Shown: piece after piece, positions 25,415-34,163 of the stretch
Numbering within the stretch: position 1 is the first letter of the stretch
Layout of the letters: every line of letters starts with the position of its first letter
Assembly (NCBI GenBank): GCA_021772135.1
Contig: JADYXQ010000321.1
Coordinates: forward strand, 1-35,903
Length of the DNA: 35,903 nt
Direction: 5' to 3'
DNA from: Candidatus Obscuribacter sp.
GTDB lineage: Bacteria > Cyanobacteriota > Vampirovibrionia > Obscuribacterales > Obscuribacteraceae
The notes under the pieces: generated by a model
Database searches by the model: none
What the model was told of the DNA's origin: nothing
The model's input: the letters and a program-made list of their open reading frames with translations, nothing else
Translations under genes and position numbers: made by a program

Positions 25415-26863
25415 CTACTGAACATTAGGGTTGAGATTAAGACAGATGAATTTCGGCTGAGTCATTTCGGTCAAGGCGTAACGGATACCTTCTAATCCAA
25501 GACCTGATTCTTTGCGGCCGCCGTAAGGCATGTGGTCGGCTCTAAAAGTCGGGGCATCGTTAACCATGACGCCACCAGCATCGATACCACGAGCCAATTT
25601 GAAAGCGACGTCCACATTGGCAGTGAAAATACCGGCTTGAAGACCATAGCGGGCATCATTGCAAGCGGCGATGGCCTCGTCTACAGTGTCGTATTTCATC
25701 ACGCTGACAATTGGGCCGAATACTTCTTCGGAAATTACGGACATTCCTCTTTTAGTTTCAGTAAGAATGACCGGCTCCACCACATTGTTGCCGCATTTTT
25801 TGCCACCGCTCACAAGCTTGGCGCCAGCCTTGACCGCTTCTTCCACCCACTCGATGGTTTTATCTACCGAGCCGCTATCTATTAATGGGCCAACATCGGT
25901 GCCGTCGTCCATGGGATCGCCCACTTTCAAGGCTTCTGTCAGTTCTTTAAACTTGGCTAAAAATTTGTCGTAAGCACTTGTCTGCACATAGACCCGTTGC
26001 ACCGATATGCAAATTTGTCCGGCATGGGCGTACCCGCCGCGGCAAGCCGCCCTGGCAGCCGCTTCTATATCGGCATCTGAATGTACCACGATACCGGCAT
26101 TGCCACCGAGTTCTAGAATCACCCGCACTCCGGCATGCACTTCGCCGCGCAGTCTCCAGCCCACTTCTTGCGAACCGGTGAAAGTAAGCAAGGCTATGCG
26201 GCTATCGCGCACCAGAGCATTGCCCTTAGAACCGCGGCAGGGAGTCACGATAAGGGCACCATCAGGCAAACCAGCCTGCCTGAGCAGCTCAGCCAGCTTG
26301 AAACTGGAAACGGGAGTCTGAGAAGAAGGCTTCAAAACAATTGTATTACCGGCTGCAATAGCCGGTGCCAGCTTATGTGCCACCAGATTCAAAGGAAAAT
26401 TGAATGGTGTCACCGCTGCCACCACACCAATCGGTTCGCGCAAAATCATACCGATGCGCGATTCGTTGCCTGCATTGGTGTCCATTTGTAATTGCTCGCC
26501 GTCTAAACGCAGAGCTTCGCGACTGGCGATAGCGAAAGTATTGGCAGCGCGACTGACTTCAACCCGTGCGTCTTTAATGGGCTTGCCACCTTCAAGTGCA
26601 ATGGTTTGAGCCATGTCTTCGATATTGGCCAGAATTAGTTGTGATGTTTTAGCCAGAATTTCAGAGCGCGTGTAAGCGGGCATCGCTTTCATGACATTTT
26701 CAAAAGTGTCTTTGGCGAGGCCGATGGCGGCATCGATGGCCCTTTCATCAGCCTGACCCACGACTGCTACCACTTCCCCACTGAACGGGCTTTTCACTTC
26801 AGAAAATTCCCCGCCTTCAAAACCTTTTATAGACAGCGGATACTTGACGATTTCTTTCAACAT
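25415..26863 (-). CDS. NAD(P)-dependent aldehyde dehydrogenase
   Basis: A 482-residue ALDH-superfamily enzyme oxidising an aldehyde to an acid. The catalytic residues are Cys285 (GQICISVQR), general base Glu251 (ELGGNAG), oxyanion Asn155 (TPFNFP) and cofactor Lys178 (LKPSSQTP). The sequence around Cys and the short N-terminus resemble the lactaldehyde/non-phosphorylating glyceraldehyde-3-phosphate dehydrogenase branch, but the substrate cannot be assigned by eye. It is the first gene of an operon. The nanE start overlaps or lies within 10 nt of its stop. That linkage suggests an aldehyde arising from sugar breakdown, which is inference. Confidence 0.92.
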   Translation of the reverse strand: MLKEIVKYPLSIKGFEGGEFSEVKSPFSGEVVAVVGQADERAIDAAIGLAKDTFENVMKAMPAYTRSEILAKTSQLILANIEDMAQTIALEGGKPIKDARVEVSRAANTFAIASREALRLDGEQLQMDTNAGNESRIGMILREPIGVVAAVTPFNFPLNLVAHKLAPAIAAGNTIVLKPSSQTPVSSFKLAELLRQAGLPDGALIVTPCRGSKGNALVRDSRIALLTFTGSQEVGWRLRGEVHAGVRVILELGGNAGIVVHSDADIEAAARAACRGGYAHAGQICISVQRVYVQTSAYDKFLAKFKELTEALKVGDPMDDGTDVGPLIDSGSVDKTIEWVEEAVKAGAKLVSGGKKCGNNVVEPVILTETKRGMSVISEEVFGPIVSVMKYDTVDEAIAACNDARYGLQAGIFTANVDVAFKLARGIDAGGVMVNDAPTFRADHMPYGGRKESGLGLEGIRYALTEMTQPKFICLNLNPNVQ

Positions 26864-27207
26864 TTTTTTGCTCAGACATTAGAGGGGATTTATAAGTGGT
26901 GCCTTAATGGACAATCTCCATGGCGATAACTATATGACAACATGTGACAACTTGTTTAGAAATAGAACGAAGTTTGAAGTATTCGTAAACGGCCGGAGGC
27001 GGCACACTTCCCCCTTGGCAGCCGGCTCGCTCACCTGAAGCTCCAGCGCTGCCCAAATTATAACCAATAAGAGGCATATCTCACGCGTATCGAATAAAAC
27101 CACATTGAGGGAGCTTTGCCTCGTGAGGTTTTCAATGGTAGACTGCACATCGGTTGAAATAATTGCCAACGCCGCAAGCGCCAGCGTTCCCAAAACCACG
27201 GAAGCAT
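26864..27207. other. Divergent intergenic region, about 340 nt
   Basis: It separates the aldehyde dehydrogenase operon and the M23 peptidase gene. Two TGACAAC direct repeats (26935-26941 and 26945-26951) are spaced exactly one helical turn apart. A G/C-rich patch at 26990-27040 has only short partial inverted repeats. No credible gene is visible. Confidence 0.45.
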
Positions 27208-28491
27208 ATGTTTAAAAAAGCCCAGTATCAAAGCCTCAAGGTAGCGGCGACAAGCGCACCGACCCGGCCAGAAGCTAAGCAAAAAAGTCTAACCACTGCA
27301 GCACTGCTGGCAGTATCGCTATCCTTTATTATGCCGTCAGCAAATTTTGCCGCCGACGTGCGTACTAACCTCAACCATTCGGCCAGCACTGTTGTGGCCT
27401 ATGAGAGCAGCAATTCTTCAGACGCTAAAAGACGTCTTCTGCAGCAAGAAAAGAACAAGCTCGAAAAAGAGAAGCGCGAATACCACAACAAAGCCCAGGC
27501 CATTCGCAAAAATGAGAAGAAGGCTTATGAAAAACTTGGCGTCATTCAAAGAGAATTGACTGCCACCACCGGTAAGCTCACTAATACAAAGAATCAAGTC
27601 AGTCACACTGAAAATAAGCTCAACGAAACTCAAGCCAAATTGACCACGGTCAAGACAAAAGAAGAAGGCTTGAAAGATTCGGCGGCGTCGCGTTTGCGCG
27701 AAATTTATGAAGGAAACCGCCTGAGCTTTGTGGAAATGCTCTTTCAGGTCGATAACCTGCAGTCGCTACTCGATCGCATGTACTACCAGGAAAGGGTAGC
27801 CGAGCAAGATAAAAAATTGATTGACGAATTGCGTCTGCGCGAGACCGTCTTATCGGCCAACAAGCAACAGCTTGGTGCTCAGAAAAATATGCTTTCCGAA
27901 ATGGTTTCGCAGATTGCTGAAAGAGCCATGGCCATTGCCAAAGAAAAACTCGATCAGCAACAAACTGCCGAACGCTTGCGTAATCAGCGCGCTTTTTATG
28001 AGCAAGCTGAACGCGAACTGGCCAACGAATCGGCTCGCCTGGAAAAACAAATTTTCGTCATGGAAAGCTCTAATCGCAAAAAGGGCGGCCCAATCTCAGT
28101 TGGTTCAGGCAACATGTGCATGCCACTACGCGCGCCTGTGACCTCGCCATTCGGTTGGCGCAAGCACCCGATTTTCGGCGTGCGCAAATTCCACTCGGGA
28201 GTTGACCTGGCCGGTCCGAACCGCTCAGCCATTCACGCTGCCGATGGTGGCAACGTTCTTTATACAGGTTGGTATGGCGGCTACGGAAAAGTAGTGATCA
28301 TCAGCCACGGCAACAGCATGGCCACGCTCTATGCCCACCTTTCGCGCGCCGCTGTCAGTGCTGGTGATAACGTCAGCAAAGGCGACGTCATTGCTTACGA
28401 AGGCACCACCGGATTCTCCACCGGCCCACACTTGCATTTTGAAGTGCGCGTCAATGGTAAACCAAATAATCCAATGGCTTACGTGCGTTAA
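27208..28491 (+). CDS. Coiled-coil M23 peptidase (EnvC/NlpD-like)
   Basis: A 427-residue exported protein. A basic N-terminus and hydrophobic core (about residues 28-48, TTAALLAVSLSFIMP) form a signal peptide or anchor. Residues about 75-290 are a long coiled coil rich in Lys, Glu and Gln. The C-terminal 110 residues are an M23 (LytM) domain with zinc ligands His329 and Asp333 (FHSGVDLAG) and the HLH motif (His408, His410) all present. It is therefore probably an active peptidoglycan endopeptidase or an amidase activator, as EnvC lacks these ligands. ATG 27208 follows a weak GGAAG. An upstream in-frame start would add 15 residues ahead of the basic N-terminus. Its role is probably cell separation. 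Confidence 0.9.
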   Translation: MFKKAQYQSLKVAATSAPTRPEAKQKSLTTAALLAVSLSFIMPSANFAADVRTNLNHSASTVVAYESSNSSDAKRRLLQQEKNKLEKEKREYHNKAQAIRKNEKKAYEKLGVIQRELTATTGKLTNTKNQVSHTENKLNETQAKLTTVKTKEEGLKDSAASRLREIYEGNRLSFVEMLFQVDNLQSLLDRMYYQERVAEQDKKLIDELRLRETVLSANKQQLGAQKNMLSEMVSQIAERAMAIAKEKLDQQQTAERLRNQRAFYEQAERELANESARLEKQIFVMESSNRKKGGPISVGSGNMCMPLRAPVTSPFGWRKHPIFGVRKFHSGVDLAGPNRSAIHAADGGNVLYTGWYGGYGKVVIISHGNSMATLYAHLSRAAVSAGDNVSKGDVIAYEGTTGFSTGPHLHFEVRVNGKPNNPMAYVR

Positions 28492-29189
28492 GAAAACGGG
28501 TTCAGCCTGTCTGTGTCTAGGCCGGCGGCATTTTTGTTGTCGAGGCAGAATTGCTGTAAATAATGGAAAGCAACAATCACCAGGGCATGGGTGATCAGGC
28601 CTGATTTGATCAGGGCCGGAATATTTTTAATGGGAATCAGCCTGATAGCCACTTCTTCAGTGCTATTGAAAATAGGCACTTGAGTTTGCTGGACATTGAG
28701 CGATAAAAAAGTATCGCAAATATTGCTTTGAATAGCTGGGTTGGGATGGTTGCGACCGAGGAAAACCAGCTCATCGCCGCAATAACCGGTTTCTTCAAGG
28801 AGTTCGCGTCGTCCGGCGATAGTGGAAGTTTCTTCCAGGTCGATCATGCCGCCGGGAATTTCAAGAGTAATCTGCTCGATGCCGTGACGGAATTGTTCAA
28901 TCATCACCACTTGATAGTCGCTGGTGACTGGAATGACATTAACCCAATCATTTGGTCTGAATACGAAAAAGTCGTGAGTTTCGCTGCTATCACCGGTGGT
29001 GCGAGTAGAAACTTGTTTGTGTACTGAAAAAACTCTGCAGTCGGCGATTTTTTCTCGGCCTATTGTTGTCCAGCTGCGCACACGCAAGCTTTGCCGGCTA
29101 ACTTCAGACTGTGTACTCTGCAAATGTTCTCCGTGGCTCTCAAAAGAGCGTTCATGTTTTTTGATTATCACCACTTGATTATAGAACAT
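28488..29189 (-). CDS. NUDIX hydrolase, ADP-ribose pyrophosphatase-like
   Basis: A 233-residue enzyme hydrolysing a nucleoside diphosphate linked to another group, with ADP-ribose or a nucleotide sugar most likely. The complete Nudix box lies at residues 114-136 (GX5EX7REUXEEXGU: GMIDLEE, then RELLEETGY). QFRHGIEQITLEIPGG upstream is typical of the ADP-ribose pyrophosphatase group. The 45-residue N-terminal extension is unusual, and the start is uncertain: ATG 29189 has AGAGGTGG at long spacing, while ATG 29234 is nearer the upstream small gene. The stop overlaps the convergent M23 stop by 4 nt. It is cotranscribed with the small unknown gene at 29256-29513. Confidence 0.88.
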   Translation of the reverse strand: MFYNQVVIIKKHERSFESHGEHLQSTQSEVSRQSLRVRSWTTIGREKIADCRVFSVHKQVSTRTTGDSSETHDFFVFRPNDWVNVIPVTSDYQVVMIEQFRHGIEQITLEIPGGMIDLEETSTIAGRRELLEETGYCGDELVFLGRNHPNPAIQSNICDTFLSLNVQQTQVPIFNSTEEVAIRLIPIKNIPALIKSGLITHALVIVAFHYLQQFCLDNKNAAGLDTDRLNPFS

Positions 29190-29255
29190 AAAACAATTGC
29201 CCACCTCTTTCGTAAGGAAAGTGGCGGGCAACATCTATATCTTCAGACTGAGTGT

Positions 29256-29513
29256 TCAGGCGATCTTGGAAGCTTTTTTCTTGAGCTCATTAACCAGATC
29301 TTCTTGACCCAGTATGTAGCCCCTACGAGCCTGATCATCGGCATAATTGATGATTGATTCAGTCAAAGCATTGAGCATCGACATGGGCACGAATTCACTT
29401 ACTTGATTGAGTAAGCGTTCGGTGGCAAGCCAATCTTCAGTATTAAGAGGAATAGCATCATCGAGACGAGCGATTACTGTGTAGTTCTGAAGTTTGTCCA
29501 CTTTAGCGTTCAT
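29256..29513 (-). CDS. Small protein of unknown family, RLDDAIPLNT/YADDQARRGYILG signature (copy B)
   Basis: An 85-residue paralogue of the protein at 11382-11669. Residues 16-72 align without gaps with 30 of 57 identities. The same two blocks, RLDDAIPLNT and YADDQARRGYILG, are invariant. The N-terminus is shorter and the C-terminal tail (EDLVNELKKKASKIA) is a basic helix absent in copy A. ATG 29513 follows AAGGTGA at good spacing. A 63-nt upstream in-frame extension to 29576 is unconvincing. It leads an operon with the Nudix hydrolase. Function unknown, probably a soluble cytoplasmic helical protein. Confidence 0.75.
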   Translation of the reverse strand: MNAKVDKLQNYTVIARLDDAIPLNTEDWLATERLLNQVSEFVPMSMLNALTESIINYADDQARRGYILGQEDLVNELKKKASKIA

Positions 29514-29749
29514 TCTGTTCACCTTATAACCAGATTTTGTAAGCCAGGAAGATATAGATTGAAAATGTACTTTCAAAAAAGTCAGTGGAAAACAAGACCC
29601 TCAGCTGGGGCCTTTCCTTTATCTACTGTTCTTAGAATCCTTTTGCAACGTTCACTTGGAACGCTCATTAGTTTCTCTGCTTTTCTTATGCCCGCTAAAC
29701 TTCTAATTAACCCTGAAATTTAGTTATCAAGCGAGAACTTTCTTTTTCG

Positions 29750-31237
29750 CTAGTTTTCAATAGCTTTGCAATTGAGCACGAAAGCCTCTGCCTGAGCCAG
29801 ATCCGTTACTTCGTTAATTTCCTGCGCTTCAGTCAGCGAACCCAGAATTTGTCCGATTATTGGACCCGGTTTTATTCCCAAGATCCTCATTACATCTTGA
29901 CCGGACAACAACTTAGGCAGGCGCTTGGATGCTTCTATATAAGCCGGATATCCATCCAATAGTTCAACCATGCAGCGCTCCAGTCGCTCCCGATCCACAC
30001 CTGTCAGGCCGGGCCCGCACGTGGCACCGAAATCAGCAAAGGCAAGCATCATCAGCTCAGGCACTTCTTCACCTACTGTGCGGTAAAAGCGGTTCAGGGC
30101 TTTGGCAGTAGGCGTGCCTGTGTGAAAAAGATGACCCGGACGCAAGTGCCAGAGCACCAGCCGTTCTACAAAGCGAGTCAGGGTCTTGGACCACTTTTCT
30201 CGCTCTGCCAGGGGGCGCACCATTTCGGCACCTAGTTTGTCATGACCTATAAAAGTATGGCGACCCTCGGGCGTAATTTCCCAGGTGCCGGGCTTGCCGA
30301 TGTCGTGGAGTAGTGCCGCTACCTTTGTGGCGGCGCGGCGGCTGATGCCACCGCTAAGCTCCTGATCAGCCGATTGCCTGACCCAGGCCGGCAAACTCAG
30401 CCAGCGCTCTTCTAATTGTGGAATCGTCTCCACACTGTGATCGAACAAGGCCAGGTGATGAAAACTGTTGGCGGTTACTTTACGACACTCCTTTAGTTCG
30501 GGATAAATCTCTTCAAGAAGGCCAATCTCGCCCATTTCAACCACCAATTTAGCCACGTCGGGGCAATCCATCATGGTGAAAAACTCATAGGTAATACGTT
30601 CACGGGCCACTTGCTGTAAAAGGTGAACATGCTTTCTTAAATACTCTTTGGTCGGTCCATCAATTTGCGCCCCGAGACAGGCAGCGAAGCGATAAGCCCG
30701 AAGAATGCGCAGCGGGTCATCTTGCAAAACTTGTTGGCTAACTGCCCGAATTACTCTGTTTTTTAGATCGGCCAATCCGCCGGTAGGATCGAGAATTTCG
30801 TCTGCATGTTCTTCATCGAAAACCATGGCGTTGACGGTGAAATCCCGCCTGTGGATGTCAGCTTCGATGCTTCCCGTTACTCCGGCAAAATCCAGATAAG
30901 TTAGAACCGGTTCGTCCAAAACAACTCGACCGATATCGTTCAAACTATCCAACAAGACAAAATGCCCGCCCAATTTCTCCGCCGCCATTTCGGCCAAAGC
31001 GACGGCTGGGCTTGCCTTTAAACCACTAGAATCAACCACGGCAAAATCAAAATCGCGCAGATTTTTAGACGATAAACGTGGTCGTGGCTGAACACTATTT
31101 ACGTTCAGTGAATCGCGAACGTAACCGCCTACCAGGTACGCTTTACAACCAGCTACTCTAGCCAGAGCAAAGACATCTAAAATCACCTGATGTTCAAGCG
31201 GATTGCAGCCGGGCAGGAAGCTGACTTTTACGCCCAT
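29750..31237 (-). CDS. CCA tRNA nucleotidyltransferase / poly(A) polymerase family
   Basis: A 495-residue class II nucleotidyltransferase. The head domain has LVGGYVRD and the metal-binding pair Asp62 and Asp64 (RDFDFAVVD), then DIHRRDFTVNAM and the RNA-binding DPLRILRAYRFAA. A C-terminal HD domain has FHHLALFDHSVETI (259-272) and LLHDIGKPGT with His311-Asp312. Members with an HD domain add or repair the tRNA 3' CCA, while some cyanobacterial and related paralogues add only CC or A, or act as poly(A) polymerase. The sequence does not distinguish these. It lies 16 nt after the flippase-like gene on the same strand. Confidence 0.92.
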   Translation of the reverse strand: MGVKVSFLPGCNPLEHQVILDVFALARVAGCKAYLVGGYVRDSLNVNSVQPRPRLSSKNLRDFDFAVVDSSGLKASPAVALAEMAAEKLGGHFVLLDSLNDIGRVVLDEPVLTYLDFAGVTGSIEADIHRRDFTVNAMVFDEEHADEILDPTGGLADLKNRVIRAVSQQVLQDDPLRILRAYRFAACLGAQIDGPTKEYLRKHVHLLQQVARERITYEFFTMMDCPDVAKLVVEMGEIGLLEEIYPELKECRKVTANSFHHLALFDHSVETIPQLEERWLSLPAWVRQSADQELSGGISRRAATKVAALLHDIGKPGTWEITPEGRHTFIGHDKLGAEMVRPLAEREKWSKTLTRFVERLVLWHLRPGHLFHTGTPTAKALNRFYRTVGEEVPELMMLAFADFGATCGPGLTGVDRERLERCMVELLDGYPAYIEASKRLPKLLSGQDVMRILGIKPGPIIGQILGSLTEAQEINEVTDLAQAEAFVLNCKAIEN

Positions 31238-31253
31238 GATTAGGTTGACCGCC

Positions 31254-32366
31254 TCAAGAAGTAGTTATCTGGTCTTTTTCGGCTTTGGGCATTTTAAAAT
31301 GACCCAGTAAGTAGACCAGACCACCAACCAGACTGGCCAGGGTGGTGAGACTGAGCCAAATAATGGCATAGGTAAGCGCAGGGGCCCGGTCAACGCCGGC
31401 CAGAGTGAGAAAGTAAGTGTAGGCCCACTCGCGAATACCAATACCGTTAAAGCTTGGTGTAATAAAACCAAGAACGGCTACAGAAGGATAGAAGACAAAG
31501 TAATACCAGAGCGGAATGTCGGTCAGACCGAGAGCCAGGCCGATGGCCACGTGACACATAACAATCACTATTTGCATGATTACAGATAAGCCAATGGCAA
31601 TGGCCATCAGCTTCTTGTTGTGCCAGTAAACTGCTGCCGGCGAATTGTTTAATTGTTTGGTGATCCAGTTACCAGGCCCTAGTAGGCGCAGCGCCAATGT
31701 GGGCAAGAAAGGCAGAACGGAAAAGAGGCCAACGGTGCCCAGTAAAATCGGCAATTTCAGCTGCAGTGGCAGAGTATCGCCGCCGGGGCCGCAAAGAATT
31801 CCCACAGAGGCAAAAAGGAAAAGCACGGCAATGCCGATGGTACGGTCAGCCAGCACTGAGTAAAAGGCGTGAGAATATTTCCCCGTGCCTTTCGAAAGGT
31901 AATAACAGCGGCTGAAATCCCCACCGACAGTTGATGGCAGGAATAAATTGAAAAAGATGCCGACGAAACAGAATTGCACCATCTTGAGCAAGGGTTGATG
32001 GAGATCTACGGCGCTGGCCAATAGTTTCCAGCGATGGGCATTGAGAAAAGTGGAGCCGAGGAAGAGTGCCACAGCGACTAAAAGATACCAGGGGTTGGCT
32101 TTGAGAGCGACGTCTACTGACTTGGAGAGGTCAACTTTGCCAAAGAGGAACAAACTGGCGAACAACACCACCGAAATGGCTATCTTCGCCCGCAGCTTCA
32201 CCGTTTCAGAAATTTTGATGGAGTTGAGACGAGCGGTTATAGACTGGCGTTGCGGCGGCATTTGTTCGCCGTCGCTGAAAGAATGACTTGGTCGTGATTC
32301 CAGAGAAACCGAAGTGGTTGGATCTTTCTCCAGGGTTGCGCCTTTGGTTCCCTTATTGGCCGACAT
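31254..32366 (-). CDS. Flippase-like membrane protein (YbhN/LPG-synthase transmembrane family)
   Basis: A 370-residue integral membrane protein. Residues 1-57 are a hydrophilic, probably cytoplasmic, Ser/Thr/Lys-rich N-terminus. The rest carries about eight hydrophobic segments. The family signature is FFNLFLPSTVGGDFSRCYYL followed by SVLADRTIGI, and a second conserved block PSFNGIGIREWAY. It lacks the catalytic domain of MprF, so it is a stand-alone flippase-like protein of the kind linked to glycolipid, isoprenoid or polysaccharide transport. GGAGG precedes ATG 32366 at about 10 nt. It is the first gene of an operon with the CCA transferase. The substrate is unknown. Confidence 0.9.
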   Translation of the reverse strand: MSANKGTKGATLEKDPTTSVSLESRPSHSFSDGEQMPPQRQSITARLNSIKISETVKLRAKIAISVVLFASLFLFGKVDLSKSVDVALKANPWYLLVAVALFLGSTFLNAHRWKLLASAVDLHQPLLKMVQFCFVGIFFNLFLPSTVGGDFSRCYYLSKGTGKYSHAFYSVLADRTIGIAVLFLFASVGILCGPGGDTLPLQLKLPILLGTVGLFSVLPFLPTLALRLLGPGNWITKQLNNSPAAVYWHNKKLMAIAIGLSVIMQIVIVMCHVAIGLALGLTDIPLWYYFVFYPSVAVLGFITPSFNGIGIREWAYTYFLTLAGVDRAPALTYAIIWLSLTTLASLVGGLVYLLGHFKMPKAEKDQITTS

Positions 32367-32748
32367 TCAAAAGCCGCCTCCAATTAAATATAGATCTTGT
32401 CTAATTCCGTTCTAATTACGTCGAACCTAATGATAGGGCAAATGCCAAGGTACTTGAAACCTAAAATAATTAACTTGGCACAATTAGTAGAAAAACGCTG
32501 CCGGACAGGCTGTTTTTATGCACGGCAGGCCGAAAGAAGGGCTACAATTAAAAATTCCCAAGGCTGCTCATAATTCGCTTACAAATTTTGTAGAACCCCA
32601 GTAATGCAACTTAAGCCATGCAAAAAGAGTAATACAAAAGGTCAACCATGTAAGCGTAGTCCAGGCGAGCCCAGGGCATAGTGATCTAAGATTTGAGTGA
32701 GAGCGAAGTTTTCGCAGGTACAAAGTTTTCTCAGGTAGAGGTAGAACG
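32367..32748. other. Divergent intergenic region, about 380 nt
   Basis: It separates the flippase-like operon from the S41 protease gene. It contains CTGCCG...CGGCAG (near 32501-32527), a TACAAT hexamer at 32543-32548, an imperfect palindrome TACAAA-T-TTTGTA (32580-32592) and two 15-nt direct repeats at 32706-32737. A minus-strand frame across 32568-32867 is antisense to the protease start and not credible. Confidence 0.45.
32706..32737 (+). repeat. Tandem 15-nt direct repeat at the S41 protease translation start region
   Basis: AAGTTTTCGCAGGTA (32706-32720) and AAGTTTTCTCAGGTA (32723-32737) differ at one base and repeat with a 17-nt period. The second copy abuts the Shine-Dalgarno AGAGG that serves the TTG start at 32749. 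Purpose unknown. It could bind a regulator of one helical-turn phase or be a local duplication. Confidence 0.6.
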
Positions 32749-34143
32749 TTGGATAGGAAAGTAGTCGCTCGGGTTGGCATACCTCTTGCATTCTGCCTGG
32801 CATTCTTTGGTTTGCAAAGCTGGCTTTTTGCCAACGGTAAAGGTGATGCGATCTCTAAGACGCTCATTGCCGATGGTGCCGCAGATGCTCCACACTCATT
32901 TATCGCCCAGAAGGTGCAAAACCAGATCAGCCCTCAAGATCTGTATCGCCGCTCCTGGAAAATGATCAAAGAACAATATTATGACCAGAAGTTTTCCGGT
33001 CAGAACTGGAACCGCTGGGAGCACCACTATGATGGTAAGCTCAAAACCAGCGACGAATCACACAAAGCTGTGGAAACAATGCTGGCCAGCCTGGGTGATC
33101 CTTACACCAGATTCTTAGATCGCGAAGCGTTCTCCGAAGAGAAAGACCAGATCGAAGCCCACCTTTTTGGCGTGGGCATGCAGCTCGGCATGAACAAAGA
33201 GCACAAAGTTGTTGTAATCGCTCCCATCGAAGGTACACCGGCTTACAACGCCGGGATGCAATCCGGTGATGAAATTATTGAAGTGGACAACAAGCCTGTT
33301 AAAGGGCAATCACTTGATGTAGTGGTCAAGCAAATTCGCGGGCCCATTGATACCAAAGTTTCCATCACTTTTATGCGTAAAGCCGATCGCAAAAAAGTAA
33401 ATCTTCAGCGCGCTGAAATTCCAATTAAAGCTGTTGGTACTGCTGAAATGCTTCCAGGCAATATCGGTTACATACGTCTTGAGAGTTTCATTTCCAATAA
33501 AGCCGATAAAGAAATGGCCAGTGCACTAAATAAGGTGTCAAAGGCCGACGGCGTAATTCTTGATTTACGCTCCAATCCAGGCGGCTTGCTTTCCAATGCC
33601 GTGCAAATAGCCAATATGTTTTTGGAAAAGGGTGTAATCGTCAGCACCATTGACGCTGAAGGTTATAAGCAGTCGCAAGTATCTGCCGGTGTGCCCATTA
33701 ACACGCAACCACTGGTAGTGCTCATTAATGGCGGTTCGGCCTCAGCCAGTGAAATTCTCAGCGGTGCCCTGCGCGATAACGGCAGAGCTAAACTGGTGGG
33801 TGAAAAATCATTCGGAAAAGGCCTTGTGCAAGCCATCAATCGTCTTGAAGACGGTTCTGGAATCAACGTCACCATCGCTAAATATCTCACTCCTAACGAC
33901 ACCGATATTCACAAGACCGGAATTCTCCCTGACTTTAAAGTTGAGCTCAAAGAAGACGATATTAAAGATTTAAAAGGTCCATGGTGGGTTGACCCCACGC
34001 TTGCTAACTTCAAGCGCGGTGCCTCCGACGGTAAAGATATTCAATTGAACAAAGCAATTGAAGTGATGAAACAAGAAATCAGTAAAACTTCCAATCACAC
34101 TGCTCAGGCTTCGCCCACAGCTGGAACTTTCAAAAAACCGTAA
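32749..34143 (+). CDS. S41 family C-terminal processing peptidase (Ctp/Prc)
   Basis: A 464-residue serine protease acting outside the cytoplasmic membrane. Residues 9-29 are an uncleaved signal anchor. A PDZ domain lies at about 137-222 (FGVGMQLG, GTPAYNAGMQSGDEIIEV), and the S41 core follows from GNIGYIRLESF. The catalytic dyad is Ser332 (GSASASEI) and Lys357 (SFGKG), spaced 25 residues as in Prc. The start is TTG 32749, the only plausible one before the anchor, with AGAGG 7 nt upstream. The C-terminal 40 residues are a Thr/Ser/Lys tail. In cyanobacteria such proteases process D1, but no photosystem gene is present here and a general envelope role is more likely. Confidence 0.94.
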   Translation: MDRKVVARVGIPLAFCLAFFGLQSWLFANGKGDAISKTLIADGAADAPHSFIAQKVQNQISPQDLYRRSWKMIKEQYYDQKFSGQNWNRWEHHYDGKLKTSDESHKAVETMLASLGDPYTRFLDREAFSEEKDQIEAHLFGVGMQLGMNKEHKVVVIAPIEGTPAYNAGMQSGDEIIEVDNKPVKGQSLDVVVKQIRGPIDTKVSITFMRKADRKKVNLQRAEIPIKAVGTAEMLPGNIGYIRLESFISNKADKEMASALNKVSKADGVILDLRSNPGGLLSNAVQIANMFLEKGVIVSTIDAEGYKQSQVSAGVPINTQPLVVLINGGSASASEILSGALRDNGRAKLVGEKSFGKGLVQAINRLEDGSGINVTIAKYLTPNDTDIHKTGILPDFKVELKEDDIKDLKGPWWVDPTLANFKRGASDGKDIQLNKAIEVMKQEISKTSNHTAQASPTAGTFKKP

Positions 34144-34163
34144 GACCTGGCGGCACATCAATA

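Noticed and set aside
26935-26951. TGACAAC direct repeat with a 10-nt period
   Set aside because: Only two short copies. Suggestive of a regulator site but too little to support a call.
26990-27050. G/C-rich patch considered as a riboswitch (cobalamin type)
   Set aside because: Lacks the conserved boxes of known riboswitches and its inverted repeats are short and broken.
26930-27199. Minus-strand frame of about 89 codons in the region upstream of the M23 peptidase
   Set aside because: It starts from GTG without a Shine-Dalgarno, overlaps the likely promoter region of two genes, and has composition unlike its neighbours.
29590-29625. CCCTCAGCTGGGG considered as a terminator downstream of the CCA transferase gene
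   Set aside because: The stem is only about three to four pairs and the T-run on the minus strand is interrupted.
32475-32481. TTGGCAC considered as the -24 element of a sigma54 promoter
   Set aside because: The required GC at the -12 position is missing.
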